Shown here: positions 27,032 to 39,620 of the stretch, one piece after another
How the letters are laid out: every line of letters starts with the position of its first letter
Position numbering within the stretch: the first letter of the stretch is position 1
Source of the DNA: Halomonas sp. H10-9-1
GTDB taxonomy: Bacteria > Pseudomonadota > Gammaproteobacteria > Pseudomonadales > Halomonadaceae
Direction of reading: 5' to 3'
Assembly: GCF_040147005.1 (NCBI RefSeq)
Contig: NZ_JAMSHO010000001.1
Location: forward strand, 1,240,001-1,304,000
DNA length: 64,000 nt
The notes under the pieces: generated by a model
The model's input: the letters and a program-made list of their open reading frames with translations, nothing else
Told to the model about the DNA's origin: nothing
The model's database searches: none
Program-made: the position numbers and the translations under genes

Positions 27032-29866
27032 ATGCAACAAGGCATAATGGAGTTGATGTGGCGCTCCTCCCACGTCACGGGCAGCAATGCCCACTACGTG
27101 GAAGCGCTCTACGAGCAGTACCTCGATGACCCCTCCGCCGTTCCCGACGAGTGGCGCCAGTACTTTGACGAGCTGCCTCGCCCCGAAGGCGGCCCCTCCC
27201 ACGACGTTCCCCTGGCGCCGGTCCGCGAGCAGTTCCACCAGCTCGGCAAGCAGCGTCGCACGGCACTCGCGCCGGCTGCCGCCGATGGCGAGGAGAGCCG
27301 CAAGCAGGTCAGGGTCCTGCAGCTGATCAACGCCTACCGCTTCCGCGGTCACCAGAAGGCCAATATCGATCCGCTGGGCCTGCGCAGCCAGTTGCCGGTT
27401 CCCGACCTCGACCTCTCCTTCCACCAGCTGTCGAAGAACGACCTCGATACCGAGTTCCAGACCGGTTCGTTCTTCCTGGGCATGGACAAGGCGCCGCTCA
27501 AGGAGATCGTCGACGCCCTGGAGCAGACCTACTGCCGCTCCATCGGCTGCGAGATCATGCATATCGTCGATACCGAGGAGAAGCGCTGGCTGCAGCAGCG
27601 CTTCGAGTCGGTGCGCAGTGCGCCGACGTTCAGCAACGAGGTGCGCACCCACGTGCTCGAGCGGCTGACCGCCGCCGAGGGCCTGGAGAACTACCTGGCC
27701 TCCAAGTACCCGGGTACCAAGCGCTTCGGCCTGGAGGGGGGGGAGTCCTTCATTCCGATGATGGACGAGCTTATCCAGCGCTGTGGTGGTTACGGGGTCA
27801 AGGAGGTCGTGATCGGCATGGCCCACCGCGGCCGCCTCAACTTGCTGGTCAACATCCTCGGCAAGAACCCCGGCGAGCTGATCGACGAGTTCGACGGCAA
27901 GAAGGTGATCGAGCGTGGCTCCGGCGACGTCAAGTACCACCAGGGCTTCAGCTCCAACGTCATGACGCCGGGCGGCGAGGTCCACCTGGCGCTGGCCTTC
28001 AACCCCTCCCACCTGGAGATCGTCTCCCCGGTGGTCGAGGGCTCGGTGCGTGCTCGCCAGGATCGTCGCGACGACACTGAAGGCACCAAGGTGCTACCGA
28101 TCAACGTCCACGGCGACGCCGCCTTCGCCGGCCAGGGCGTGGTCATGGAGACCTTCCAGATGTCCCAGACCCGTGCTTACAAGACCGGCGGCACGGTGCA
28201 CATCGTCATCAACAACCAGGTCGGCTTTACCACCTCCAACCCGCTGGACTCGCGCTCCACGGAGTACTGCACCGATATCGCCAAGATGGTCCAGGCGCCG
28301 ATCTTCCACGTCAACGGCGACGATCCCGACGCCGTGCTGCACGCCACCCAGGTGGCCCTGGACTACCGCCAGCAGTTCAAGAAGGATGTGGTGATCGACC
28401 TCGTCTGCTACCGCCGCCGTGGCCACAACGAGGCCGACGAGCCCAGCGGCACCCAGCCGATGATGTACCGCAAGATCAAGGAGCATCCCTCCTCGCGGGC
28501 CATTTACGCACAGCGTCTGGTGGAGCAGGGGGTGCTCACCGAGGACGAGGCCCAGGCGATGATCGAGACCTATCGCGAGGACCTGATGGCCGGCAACCAC
28601 GTGGCCAATGCCCTGGTTCAGGAGCCCAATGCCTCGCTGTTCGTCGACTGGAAGCCCTACCTCGGGCACGAGTGGACCGGCCACGCCGACACCTCGGTGC
28701 CCATGAAGAAGCTGCGGCGGCTGGCCGCGAAGATGTGCGAGATCCCCGACGGGATCGAGGTCCAGCGTCAGGTGGCCAAGATCTACGACGACCGCCGCAA
28801 GATGCAGGCCGGCGGCATGGCCCTCAACTGGGGCTTCGCCGAGACCCTGGCCTACGCCACCCTCATCGACCAGGGTCATCCGGTTCGCATTACCGGCCAG
28901 GATGTGGGTCGCGGCACCTTCTCCCACCGCCACGCGGTGGTGCACAACCAGAAGGACGGCTCCAGCTTCGTGCCGCTGCAGCACATGGCCGATGGCCAGC
29001 CGCGCTTCACTATCCATGACTCCTTCCTCTCCGAGGAGGCCGTGCTGGCGTTCGAGTACGGCTACGCCACCACCGCACCCAATGATCTGGTGATCTGGGA
29101 AGCGCAGTTCGGTGACTTCTTCAACGGTGCCCAGGTGGTGGTCGACCAGTTCATCTCCTCCGGCGAGACCAAGTGGGGCCGGCTGTGCGGCCTGACCATG
29201 CTGCTGCCCCATGGCTACGAGGGCCAGGGCCCTGAGCACTCCTCTGCGCGCCTGGAGCGCTTCCTGCAGATGTGCGCCGAGCACAACATGCAGGTCTGCG
29301 TGCCCACCACTCCGGCGCAGATCTTCCATCTGCTGCGTCGTCAGGTGGTCCGCAAGGTGAGAAAGCCGCTGGTGGTGATGTCGCCCAAGAGCCTGCTGCG
29401 CCACAAGGATGCCACCTCCAGCCTCGACGAGCTGGCCGAGGGCAAGTTCCAGATGGTGCTGCCCGACCAGGCCAATCTCGAGGCGGCCGGCGTGGAGCGC
29501 ATCATCCTGTGTGCCGGCAAGGTCTACTACGACCTGGCGGCCTGGCGGCAGGAGAACGCCCGGGATGACGTGGCCATCCTGCGCGTCGAGCAGCTCTACC
29601 CCTTCCCCAAGGAGGAGCTGTACGAGGCGATCCAGGCCTATACCAACGTCACCGATATCGTGTGGTGTCAGGAAGAGCCGCTCAACCAGGGCGCCTGGTA
29701 TCCGAGCCAGCACCATATGCGTGCCGTGGCGGACATGCTCAGGGACGGCCTGGGCGGCAAGCTGAAGTTTGCCGGCCGGCCGGCTTCGGCGGCTCCCGCG
29801 GCCGGCTATATGTCCGTGCACACCGAACAGCAGCGCCAGCTGGTGGAAGACGCCTTCAACCTGTAA
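27032..29866 (+). CDS. sucA: 2-oxoglutarate dehydrogenase E1 component
   Basis: A 944-residue thiamine-diphosphate-dependent decarboxylase. Recognisable parts are the N-terminal SNAHYVEALYEQYL, the HRGRLNLLVNILGK region, GDAAFAGQGVVMET, the ThDP/Mg site around INNQVGFTTSNP and CYRRRGHNEADEP, and the transketolase-like half with GQDVGRGTFSHRHAV. The ATG at 27032 is preferred; the ATG at 27047 is an alternative with AAGG upstream. It starts 267 bases after sdhB and is followed by sucB with 42 bases between. Confidence 0.97.
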   Translation: MQQGIMELMWRSSHVTGSNAHYVEALYEQYLDDPSAVPDEWRQYFDELPRPEGGPSHDVPLAPVREQFHQLGKQRRTALAPAAADGEESRKQVRVLQLINAYRFRGHQKANIDPLGLRSQLPVPDLDLSFHQLSKNDLDTEFQTGSFFLGMDKAPLKEIVDALEQTYCRSIGCEIMHIVDTEEKRWLQQRFESVRSAPTFSNEVRTHVLERLTAAEGLENYLASKYPGTKRFGLEGGESFIPMMDELIQRCGGYGVKEVVIGMAHRGRLNLLVNILGKNPGELIDEFDGKKVIERGSGDVKYHQGFSSNVMTPGGEVHLALAFNPSHLEIVSPVVEGSVRARQDRRDDTEGTKVLPINVHGDAAFAGQGVVMETFQMSQTRAYKTGGTVHIVINNQVGFTTSNPLDSRSTEYCTDIAKMVQAPIFHVNGDDPDAVLHATQVALDYRQQFKKDVVIDLVCYRRRGHNEADEPSGTQPMMYRKIKEHPSSRAIYAQRLVEQGVLTEDEAQAMIETYREDLMAGNHVANALVQEPNASLFVDWKPYLGHEWTGHADTSVPMKKLRRLAAKMCEIPDGIEVQRQVAKIYDDRRKMQAGGMALNWGFAETLAYATLIDQGHPVRITGQDVGRGTFSHRHAVVHNQKDGSSFVPLQHMADGQPRFTIHDSFLSEEAVLAFEYGYATTAPNDLVIWEAQFGDFFNGAQVVVDQFISSGETKWGRLCGLTMLLPHGYEGQGPEHSSARLERFLQMCAEHNMQVCVPTTPAQIFHLLRRQVVRKVRKPLVVMSPKSLLRHKDATSSLDELAEGKFQMVLPDQANLEAAGVERIILCAGKVYYDLAAWRQENARDDVAILRVEQLYPFPKEELYEAIQAYTNVTDIVWCQEEPLNQGAWYPSQHHMRAVADMLRDGLGGKLKFAGRPASAAPAAGYMSVHTEQQRQLVEDAFNL

Positions 29867-29908
29867 CGGCGCCCACCAGGACGAGAGAGAACTCACAAGG
29901 GATACGAC

Positions 29909-31441
29909 ATGGCTACCGAGATCAAGGCCCCAACCTTTCCGGAATCCGTTGCCGAGGGCAGCGTTGCTGCCTGGCACAAGAAGCCGGGTGACAGCGTCGA
30001 GCGTGACGAGCTGATCGTCGAGATCGAGACCGACAAGGTCGTACTCGAGGTACTGGCTCCCGAGGCGGGCGTGCTCGCCGAGGTGCTCGCCGAGGAGGGC
30101 GAGACCGTGGAGTCCGAGCAGGTGCTGGGAAGCATCGGCGAGGGCGCCGGCAACAAGCCGGCGGGCAAGGCCGAGAAGAAGGACGACGCCAAGGCCGAGC
30201 AGCCTGCCGGCGGTGGCAAGCAGCACGAGGTGGAAGCGCCGACCTTCCCGGAGTCGATTCAGGAAGGCACCGTGGCCAGCTGGAGCAAGCAGGTCGGCGA
30301 GGCGGTCAAGCGCGACGAGGTGCTGGCCGAGATCGAGACCGACAAGGTGGTGCTTGAGGTGGTCGCCCCCGCCGACGGCGCGCTCGCCGAGATCAAGGCC
30401 GGAGAGGGCAGCCAGGTGACCTCCGAGCAGGTCCTGGCGATCTTTACCGAAGGCGCCGGCGGCGCGGCGCAGACTTCTGCCGATGTCGCGCCGTCGGCCT
30501 CCGCCGACGACGGTGCCAGCGACGAGAGGGTGGGCGACAAGATCCTCGCCCCGGCCGCGCGCAAGCTGGTGGCCGAGCACGACCTCGATGTCAGCAAGAT
30601 CGAAGGCACCGGCAAGGGTGGACGTATCCTCAAGGAGGACGTACAGCGCGCCGTGAAGGAGGGTTCCGCCAGCAAGTCCGCCAAGGCTTCCGGTGGTGGC
30701 GCCGCCAGGGCCGCCGCCGCTGCTCCGGTCGTCGAGGGCGAACGCCCCGAGAAGCGCGTGCCGATGAGCCGTCTGCGCCAGACCATCGCCAAGCGCCTGG
30801 TCCAGGCCCAGCAGACCGCCGCCATGCTGACCACCTACAACGAGGTGGACATGGGGGCGGTGATGGAGCTGCGTGCCCAGTACAAGGACACCTTCGTCAA
30901 GACTCACGACGTCAAGCTCGGTTTCATGGGCTTCTTCGTCAAGGCGGCGAGCGAGGCGCTCAAGCGCTTCCCGGACGTCAACGCCTCCATCGATGGCAAC
31001 GACATCGTCTATCACGGCTACCAGGACATCGGCGTGGCGGTCTCCACCGACCGTGGCCTGGTGGTGCCGGTGCTGCGTGATACCGACAGCATGAAGATCG
31101 CCGACGTCGAGAAGGGCATCGTCGACTTCGGCAAGCGGGCTCGTGACGGCAAGCTCGGTATCGACGAGATGCAGGGTGGCACCTTCACCATCACCAACGG
31201 CGGGATCTTCGGTTCGTTGATGTCCACGCCGATCATCAATCCGCCGCAGACCGCGATCCTGGGCATGCACAAGATCCAGGAACGCCCCATGGCGGTGAAC
31301 GGCAAGGTCGAGATCCGCCCGATGATGTACCTGGCGGTCTCCTATGACCACCGTATGATCGACGGCAAGGACGCGGTGCAGTTCCTGGTGACCATCAAGG
31401 AGCTGCTGGAGGATCCGGCGCGCCTGCTGCTGGACATCTGA
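29909..31441 (+). CDS. sucB: Dihydrolipoyllysine succinyltransferase (E2) with two lipoyl domains
   Basis: A 510-residue core of the 2-oxoglutarate dehydrogenase complex. Two lipoyl domains are present, each with the attachment motif [11 protein letters not shown] (Lys43 and one near residue 148), separated by an Ala/Lys-rich linker. A peripheral subunit-binding domain follows ([20 protein letters not shown], about 210-245), then the catalytic domain ending with the His/Asp pair in [16 protein letters not shown]. coli SucB carries a single lipoyl domain in ~405 residues, so this is an extended form. Confidence 0.96.
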   Translation: MATEIKAPTFPESVAEGSVAAWHKKPGDSVERDELIVEIETDKVVLEVLAPEAGVLAEVLAEEGETVESEQVLGSIGEGAGNKPAGKAEKKDDAKAEQPAGGGKQHEVEAPTFPESIQEGTVASWSKQVGEAVKRDEVLAEIETDKVVLEVVAPADGALAEIKAGEGSQVTSEQVLAIFTEGAGGAAQTSADVAPSASADDGASDERVGDKILAPAARKLVAEHDLDVSKIEGTGKGGRILKEDVQRAVKEGSASKSAKASGGGAARAAAAAPVVEGERPEKRVPMSRLRQTIAKRLVQAQQTAAMLTTYNEVDMGAVMELRAQYKDTFVKTHDVKLGFMGFFVKAASEALKRFPDVNASIDGNDIVYHGYQDIGVAVSTDRGLVVPVLRDTDSMKIADVEKGIVDFGKRARDGKLGIDEMQGGTFTITNGGIFGSLMSTPIINPPQTAILGMHKIQERPMAVNGKVEIRPMMYLAVSYDHRMIDGKDAVQFLVTIKELLEDPARLLLDI

Positions 31442-31450
31442 GTGGTACGA

Positions 31451-32944
<1,494 letters not shown>

Positions 32945-32956
32945 GCCGCACAACGA

Positions 32957-32979
32957 GCGCCGCCGTCAGCCGGCGGCGC
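32957..32979 (+). other. Intercistronic hairpin between lpdA and sucC
   Basis: A perfect 9-bp stem GCGCCGCCG / CGGCGGCGC (32957-32965 with 32971-32979) with a TCAGC loop, 12 bases after lpdA. No T-tract follows. It may stabilise the upstream message or attenuate sucCD. Confidence 0.5.
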
Positions 32980-33085
32980 GCCCCTTCCGGCCATGCATCG
33001 GAGGGGACGGTGGTGCCCCGCACCCTCGGCCCGCGCGGCCATGCAGGGCGCCGTTCGAGTCACATGCAACCAATGGCATGAATCG

Positions 33086-34251
<1,166 letters not shown>

Positions 34252-34252
<1 letters not shown>

Positions 34253-35124
34253 TGAGCATCCTGATCGACAAGAACACCAAGGTCATCTGCCAGGGCTTCA
34301 CCGGTGGCCAGGGGACCTTCCACTCCGAACAGGCGATCGCCTACGGCACCCAGATGGTCGGCGGCGTGACCCCGGGCAAGGGCGGCCAGGAGCACCTCGG
34401 CCTGCCGGTGTTCAACACCGTCAAGGAAGCCGTGGAGAAGACCGGCGCCGAGGCCAGCGTGATCTACGTGCCGGCCCCGTTCTGCAAGGACTCCATCCTG
34501 GAGGCCGCCAACGCCGGCATCAAGCTGATCGTGTGCATCACCGAGGGCATCCCGACCCTCGACATGCTCGATGTCAAGGTCAAGTGTGACGAGCTGGGCG
34601 TGCGCCTGATCGGTCCCAACTGCCCGGGCGTGATCACCCCCGGCGAGACCAAGATCGGCATCATGCCGGGCCATATCCACAAGCCCGGCAAGGTCGGCAT
34701 CGTGTCGCGCTCCGGTACCCTGACCTACGAGGCGGTCAAGCAGACCACCGACTACGGCTTCGGCCAGTCCACCTGCGTGGGCATCGGCGGCGACCCGATC
34801 CCGGGCTCCAACTTCATCGACATCCTCGAGATGTTCGAGAAGGACCCGGCCACCGAGGCGATCGTGATGATCGGCGAGATCGGCGGTACCGCCGAGGAAG
34901 AGGCGGCGGCCTACATCAAGGCCAATGTCTCCAAGCCGGTGGTCTCCTACATCGCCGGCGTGACCGCCCCGGCGGGCAAGCGCATGGGCCACGCCGGTGC
35001 GATCATCGCCGGCGGCAAGGGCACCGCGGACGACAAGTTCGCCGCCCTGGAAGCCGCGGGTGTCAAGACCGTGCGCTCCCTGGCCGAGATCGGCGACGCT
35101 CTGAAGGAAGTGACCGGCTGGTAA
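34252..35124 (+). CDS. sucD: Succinyl-CoA synthetase alpha subunit
   Basis: A 290-residue subunit carrying the phosphorylated histidine (in [12 protein letters not shown], near residue 246). It has the CoA-binding N-terminus ([18 protein letters not shown]) and the conserved [12 protein letters not shown]. It forms the substrate-level phosphorylation enzyme with SucC, overlapping it by one base. Last gene of the sdh-suc operon; a strong terminator follows. Confidence 0.98.
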
Positions 35125-35148
35125 GCCGAGTACTCCTCCAGCGATGTT

Positions 35149-35178
35149 GAAAGGGCGCCTTCGGGCGCCCTTTCTCGT
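35149..35178 (+). terminator. Terminator of the sdh-suc operon
   Basis: An 11-bp perfect stem GAAAGGGCGCC / GGCGCCCTTTC (35149-35159 with 35164-35174) capped by a TTCG tetraloop and followed by TCGT. It lies 24 bases after the sucD stop. Confidence 0.92.
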
Positions 35179-35219
35179 ATCATGCCAAGGCGACAGGACG
35201 CGTGGGAGGGGAGAGGTGC

Positions 35220-36011
35220 ATGACGCGGTTCGTCTGGATACTGGTGGCTGGTGCGTTTCTGCTCGCCGGCTGCAGCGAGGCCCCAACCGGGCGTTCGCGC
35301 CTGGCGCTGGTGCCCGAGGGCATGCTGGCCCAGATGGGCGAGCAGAGCTTTGCGGAGATGCGCCGCCGGCGCCCCGCGGTGACCGGCACGCCGGCCAATG
35401 CCCTGGTGCAGTGCGTCACCCGCGAGGTGGCGGCCGCCGCGGGCGCGGTCTATCCCGGTGTCACCCTGCCCGATGCCTGGGAGGTGGTGCTGTTCGAGGA
35501 TCCCAGCCCCAACGCCTTCGCGTTGCCCGGCGGGCGCATCGGCGTGCATACCGGGCTGCTGCGGGTCGCCGAGTCTCCCGCCCAGTTGGCGGCTGTGCTC
35601 GGCCACGAGGTGGCCCATGTGCTGGCCGAGCATGGCAACGAGCGTCTCACCCAGCAGCTTGGCATCCGCGCGGTGCTGCTGGTGGTGGGGCTGTTCAGCG
35701 AGGGCGACCTGGCCGGCGATACCCTGATGCGGGCGCTGGGCCTGGGCGCCCACCTGGGCATTGCCTTGCCCTTCAGCCGCGCCCACGAGGAGGAGGCCGA
35801 TGCCATGGGGCTCGCCATCATGGCCGAGGCGGGCTTCGATCCCCGCGAGAGCACCGCGCTGTGGCGCAACATGGCCGCCGCCGGCGATGGTCAGCCGCCG
35901 GAGTTCCTCTCCACTCACCCGGCCCATGAATCACGCATCGAGGGCCTCGAGGCCGCCATGGACGCGGCCCTGGCGCGCTACCGCGAGGCCGCCCCAGCTA
36001 CCTGCGGTTGA
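35220..36011 (+). CDS. M48-family metalloprotease lipoprotein
   Basis: A 263-residue protease. The signal peptide has lipobox LLAGC, and the zinc site is HEVAHVLAEH with a third ligand probably in HEEEADAMGLAIM. FALPGGRIGVHTGLL is typical of the LoiP/BepA/YcaL-type periplasmic peptidases. These act in outer-membrane quality control. The ATG at 35220 follows GGGGAGAGG. It stands alone between the sucD terminator and the IS-damaged pathway region. Confidence 0.9.
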   Translation: MTRFVWILVAGAFLLAGCSEAPTGRSRLALVPEGMLAQMGEQSFAEMRRRRPAVTGTPANALVQCVTREVAAAAGAVYPGVTLPDAWEVVLFEDPSPNAFALPGGRIGVHTGLLRVAESPAQLAAVLGHEVAHVLAEHGNERLTQQLGIRAVLLVVGLFSEGDLAGDTLMRALGLGAHLGIALPFSRAHEEEADAMGLAIMAEAGFDPRESTALWRNMAAAGDGQPPEFLSTHPAHESRIEGLEAAMDAALARYREAAPATCG

Positions 36012-36201
36012 TGAACGCCGACGGCCAGCAGCAGTGAATCTAATGAGCCAGGGAAACGGCGTTCTTGTCAGAGATAATGTATTGTTATTACAGCTATATT
36101 TGGCGAACTACTGGCGAAGCTGCATCGCAGCAAAGAAATCTTAACCGCATCCCTGTAGAATCCCCAGCCAAAACGCCACCTATCGCAGGGATGCTTTCTA
36201 T

Positions 36202-36305
36202 ATGCGGTCAGTCTTGAAACTGGTCCGGCCCCACCAGTACCTGAAGAACGGCTTCGTGCTCCTGGGGCCGCTGTTCGCCCACCAGTGGGATCTTGTCACG
36301 CTTAG
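36202..36305 (+). pseudogene. UbiA-type polyprenyl-phosphate phosphoribosyltransferase, 5' fragment
   Basis: The first 34 codons plus two bases (MRSVLKLVRPHQYLKNG onward) of a UbiA-superfamily prenyltransferase, cut by the insertion sequence at 36306. The remainder resumes at 37884. Removing the element and one TTAG duplication joins the halves in frame, the junction reading LVTLSQALLAFLAF, to give a 290-residue protein. By resemblance and neighbours this would be the decaprenyl-phosphate 5-phosphoribose synthase step (mycobacterial Rv3806c-like). The separate halves are very unlikely to be active. Confidence 0.88.
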
Positions 36306-37879
36306 CCTGGATATTGCATCAGACATGAAAAAGGCGGCTGAAAATCGGTTATAATTCAAGCTCCTACACAAGAACCAACCGCTTCAGCCGCCATGACAAA
36401 ATGTACCACGCCATCCGCTTCCTTTCCACGCTGCAAAGGTCGTCAGATCATCGCCCGTTTTGATGGCGGTGATGTCACTTCTGACGGCGGTATCCTGCTG
36501 CTGCGGCAGCTCGATCGCGAGATGGGCCTGACCCGCGCCGTCGCTCGCCGACTCAGCGACGAGCGCGACGCTCAGCGCTGCCTGCACCGCACCGAAACCC
36601 TGGTCCGGCAGCGCGTGTTCGGCCTGGCACTGGGCTATGAGGATCTCAATGACCACCATGCGTTGCGTCACGACATCGCCCTGCAGACCGCCGTCGATAC
36701 CGATGGCGTGCTGGCCAGCCAGTCCACCTTGTGCCGCTTCGAGCAGCAAGCTGACCGGGACTGGGCGATCACCATCCACGAGGAGATGATCGAGCAGTTC
36801 ATCCGCTCGTTCCGGCGGCCACCCAAGAAGCCGCTCTACCTCGACTTCGATGCTACCGACGATCGGGTGCATGGCCAGCAGCTCGGGCGGCACTTCAACG
36901 GCTACTACAACCACTACATCTTCCTGCCGCTGTTCGTGTTCTGTGGCGACCAGCTGCTGGTCAGCTACCTGCGTCCGGCCTCGCTGGATGCCGCTCACCA
37001 CGCCGGTGCCATCCTCGCTCTGTTGGTCCGTCGGCTGCGCCAGGCGTGGCCTGAGGTGAAGATCGTCTTCCGAGGCGACAGCGGCTTCTGCCGTCCGCTG
37101 ATCCTCAACTGGTGTGACCGCCATGGCGTCGATTACATCATCGGCCTCGCCGGCAACAAGCGCTTGGCCAAGCTGGCTCTGGACATCGACTACGAATCGG
37201 CCATCCGCTTCGAGAAGAGCTGGGAGAAGGAACGTGTCTTCGGCTTCATCGAGTACGCTGCCAAGAGCTGGAAGGAGCGTCGACGAAGGGTGATCGTCAA
37301 GTCCGAGACCAGCCGGCGTGGCTTCAACACCCGCTATGTGGTCACCAGCCTGCGCGGCTGCAGCGCCGAGTGGCTCTATGACCACCGCTACTGTGCCCGG
37401 GGCGAGATGGAGAACCGTATCAAGGAGCAGCAGTTCCTGTTCTCCGACCGCACCAGCTGCCACGAATGGTGGCCCAACCAGTACCGACTGCTGCTCTCGG
37501 GGCTGGCCTACCTACTCCTGGAGCGGCTGCGTCGGGTTTACCTCAGGCGCACAGCCTTCGCCCAGGCCCAGGTCAACACCCTCCGCCTGAAGCTGCTGAA
37601 GATCGGCGCCGTCATCACCCGCAACACGCGCACGATTCGGCTGATGTTGAGCAGCCAGTACCCGGAGCAGGACCTCTTTCTGAAGTTGGCCAGCAAGCTG
37701 GTGCCGGGATAGCGCCGCGGCGTGCTGTCCCCGGCACAGAAAACACATGGGGGTTGGGGGCAGTGCGTCTTGAACTCAGTAATTTGATCAATATGTAGCC
37801 AATTTCAGGCCCAAAGAGGGATCACACTCTCCGGGCCTGAAACTTGAGCACTTCTGATCAGCCCGATGCAACATCCGGG
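36306..37879 (+). mobile_element. IS1380-type insertion sequence A (1574 bp)
   Basis: The ends are imperfect 19-bp inverted repeats, CCTGGATATTGCATCAGAC and, at the right end, the complement of GCCCGATGCAACATCCGGG (15 of 19 match). The 4-bp target duplication TTAG lies at 36302-36305 and 37880-37883. One intact transposase gene reads in the direction of the host gene. The element interrupts the UbiA-type gene. Confidence 0.93.
36393..37712 (+). CDS. IS1380-type transposase (element A)
   Basis: A 439-residue DDE transposase, apparently intact. Family landmarks are FDGGDVTSDGGILLLRQLD near the N-terminus, the first Asp in YLDFDATDD, the second in FRGDSGFCRPL followed by WCDRHGVDYIIGLAGNKRL, and the Glu in ENRIKEQQF. 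It fills most of insertion sequence A. It is only distantly similar to the transposase of the other two IS1380-type copies here, so this is a separate element type. Confidence 0.93.
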   Translation: MTKCTTPSASFPRCKGRQIIARFDGGDVTSDGGILLLRQLDREMGLTRAVARRLSDERDAQRCLHRTETLVRQRVFGLALGYEDLNDHHALRHDIALQTAVDTDGVLASQSTLCRFEQQADRDWAITIHEEMIEQFIRSFRRPPKKPLYLDFDATDDRVHGQQLGRHFNGYYNHYIFLPLFVFCGDQLLVSYLRPASLDAAHHAGAILALLVRRLRQAWPEVKIVFRGDSGFCRPLILNWCDRHGVDYIIGLAGNKRLAKLALDIDYESAIRFEKSWEKERVFGFIEYAAKSWKERRRRVIVKSETSRRGFNTRYVVTSLRGCSAEWLYDHRYCARGEMENRIKEQQFLFSDRTSCHEWWPNQYRLLLSGLAYLLLERLRRVYLRRTAFAQAQVNTLRLKLLKIGAVITRNTRTIRLMLSSQYPEQDLFLKLASKLVPG

Positions 37880-37883
37880 TTAG

Positions 37884-38652
37884 CCAGGCGCTATTGGCCT
37901 TTCTCGCCTTCTGTTGCATGGCCAGTGCGGTCTACGTGCTCAACGACATCATGGACATCGAGGCGGACCGGGCGCACCCCATAAAGTGCCGTCGACCGCT
38001 GCCCAGCGGAGCCATCTCGCTGGGCACCGCCAAACGTCTGCTGGCCGGCCTGGTGGTGGGGTCGGTGGTGCTGTCGCTGCTGGTCAGTGGCTGGGTCACG
38101 CTGTTCGTGGCGGCCTACTTCGTCATCAATATCTTCTACTCCTGGCACCTCAAGCACGTCGTGATCCTGGACGTGTTCCTGATCTCCTCCGGCTTCATGC
38201 TGCGCATCCTGGCCGGCACGGTGGGCCTGGGCATTGCACCGTCCGCCTGGCTGCTGCTGTGTGGCCTGATGGTCACCCTGTTCCTGGGCTTCGCCAAGCG
38301 CCGCGCCGAGCTGCTGATGCTGGAGGCCACCGACGGGGCCAACAACGGCCTCACGCGGCGGGTACTGGACGACTACAGCCCCGAGATGCTGGAGCAGTTC
38401 ATCGCGGTGACCGCCGCCTGCACGATCATCGCCTATGGCCTCTACACGGTCTCCCCGAAGACCGTGGCGATTCACGGCAGTGACGATCTGATCGTGACGC
38501 TGCCCTTTGTGGTCTACGGCATCTTCCGCTACCTGTTCCTGCTGCACCGGCGCTCCAAGGGCAATGACACCGCCAAGGACCTGGTGCAGGACCGCCACCT
38601 GCTGGTGACGGTGGCCGCCTGGGTGGGCACCACCCTGTGGGTGCTCACATGA
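37884..38652 (+). pseudogene. UbiA-type polyprenyl-phosphate phosphoribosyltransferase, 3' fragment
   Basis: The rest of the gene begun at 36202. It carries the UbiA prenyl-diphosphate/Mg motif NDIMDIEADRAHPIKCRRP, several transmembrane helices and the later cytosolic loop GFAKRRAELLMLE. The frame runs uninterrupted to a TGA at 38650-38652 that overlaps the next gene's ATG, so the original gene headed a coupled operon. A truncated product starting at an internal ATG near 37918 is conceivable, but would lack the first helix. Confidence 0.88.
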
Positions 38653-39620
38653 CCTCGGCGGTGAACCACCTGGAGGGGTGGCGTCTGCGCGCGCTGATCC
38701 TCTCCATCGTGGTGGCAACCGCCGGCTACCTGGCGTTCTCCCTGTGGGGCGGCTGGGAAGAGGTCGTGGCTGCCTTCGTCCAGATCGGCCTGCTGGGCAC
38801 GCTGATCGCCCTGAGCCTGTCCCTGGTGAACTATGGCCTGCGCTTCGGGCGCTGGCAGCTCTACCTGTCGCAGCTGGGCCATCGCGTGCCCTGGTCACCG
38901 AGCCTGCGCATCTACTTGAGTGGCTTTGCCCTGACCACCACCCCCGGCAAGGCGGGCGAGGCCTTCCGCGGCGTGCTCCTCAAGCAGCGTGGCGTACCGT
39001 TCCCGGCGACCTTCGCCGCCTTCATCAGCGAGCGGCTCTCCGATCTCGTCGCCATCGTGCTGCTCACCCTGGTGGGGCTGGCCCAGTACCCCCAGGCGCG
39101 GGGTATTGTGCTCGCCGGGGTGCTGGGCATCGGGGTGGTGCTGGCCTGCCTGTCGAGCCAGACGCTGCTAGACCGGCTGCACCGCTGGGCCTCGGCCCGC
39201 CAGGGCAAGCTGATGGCCCTGGTCGCCCATGCCAGCGAGATGCTGGGCGGCGCGCGGCGCTGTCACCGTCCGGGCCTGCTGGGCGTGGCCACCGTGATCA
39301 GCGTGGTCGCCTGGGGCGCCGAGGCACTGGCCTTCTACTGGATGCTGGGCTGGCTGGGCGCCGACATCTCGTTGTCATTCGCCATCTTCGTCTACGCGCT
39401 GTCGATGCTGGCCGGCGCGCTGAGCTTCCTGCCGGGCGGCCTGGGCGGCGCCGAGGCGGTGATGGTCTCGCTGCTGGTCCTCAAGGGCATGACGATGCCC
39501 GCCGCCATCGCGGCGACGGTGTTCATTCGCCTGGCCACGCTGTGGTTTGCCGTGGTGATTGGCCTGGTGGCCCTGATCCGTAGCCGTCACGGGGAAGTCC
39601 CGGCGGAGGAGGCTGCATGA
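38649..39620 (+). CDS. Lysylphosphatidylglycerol synthase TM-region/UPF0104-type membrane protein
   Basis: A 323-residue integral membrane protein with about 8 hydrophobic segments. It shows the family-typical stretch SGFALTTTPGKAGEAFRGVLLKQRG in two parts, ERLSDLVAIVLL and the C-terminal FLPGGLGGAEAVMV. Such proteins often accompany polyprenyl-phosphate sugar pathways and are proposed lipid flippases. Here it lies between the UbiA-type and DprE1-like genes, coupled by ATGA overlaps on both sides. A role in moving the lipid-linked pentose across the membrane is inference. Confidence 0.82.
   Translation: MTSAVNHLEGWRLRALILSIVVATAGYLAFSLWGGWEEVVAAFVQIGLLGTLIALSLSLVNYGLRFGRWQLYLSQLGHRVPWSPSLRIYLSGFALTTTPGKAGEAFRGVLLKQRGVPFPATFAAFISERLSDLVAIVLLTLVGLAQYPQARGIVLAGVLGIGVVLACLSSQTLLDRLHRWASARQGKLMALVAHASEMLGGARRCHRPGLLGVATVISVVAWGAEALAFYWMLGWLGADISLSFAIFVYALSMLAGALSFLPGGLGGAEAVMVSLLVLKGMTMPAAIAATVFIRLATLWFAVVIGLVALIRSRHGEVPAEEAA

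Noticed and set aside
36306..37879. Element A as the same IS type as the pair at 44658-48281
   Set aside because: Different length (1574 against 1682), different terminal repeats, different duplication length and clearly divergent transposase.
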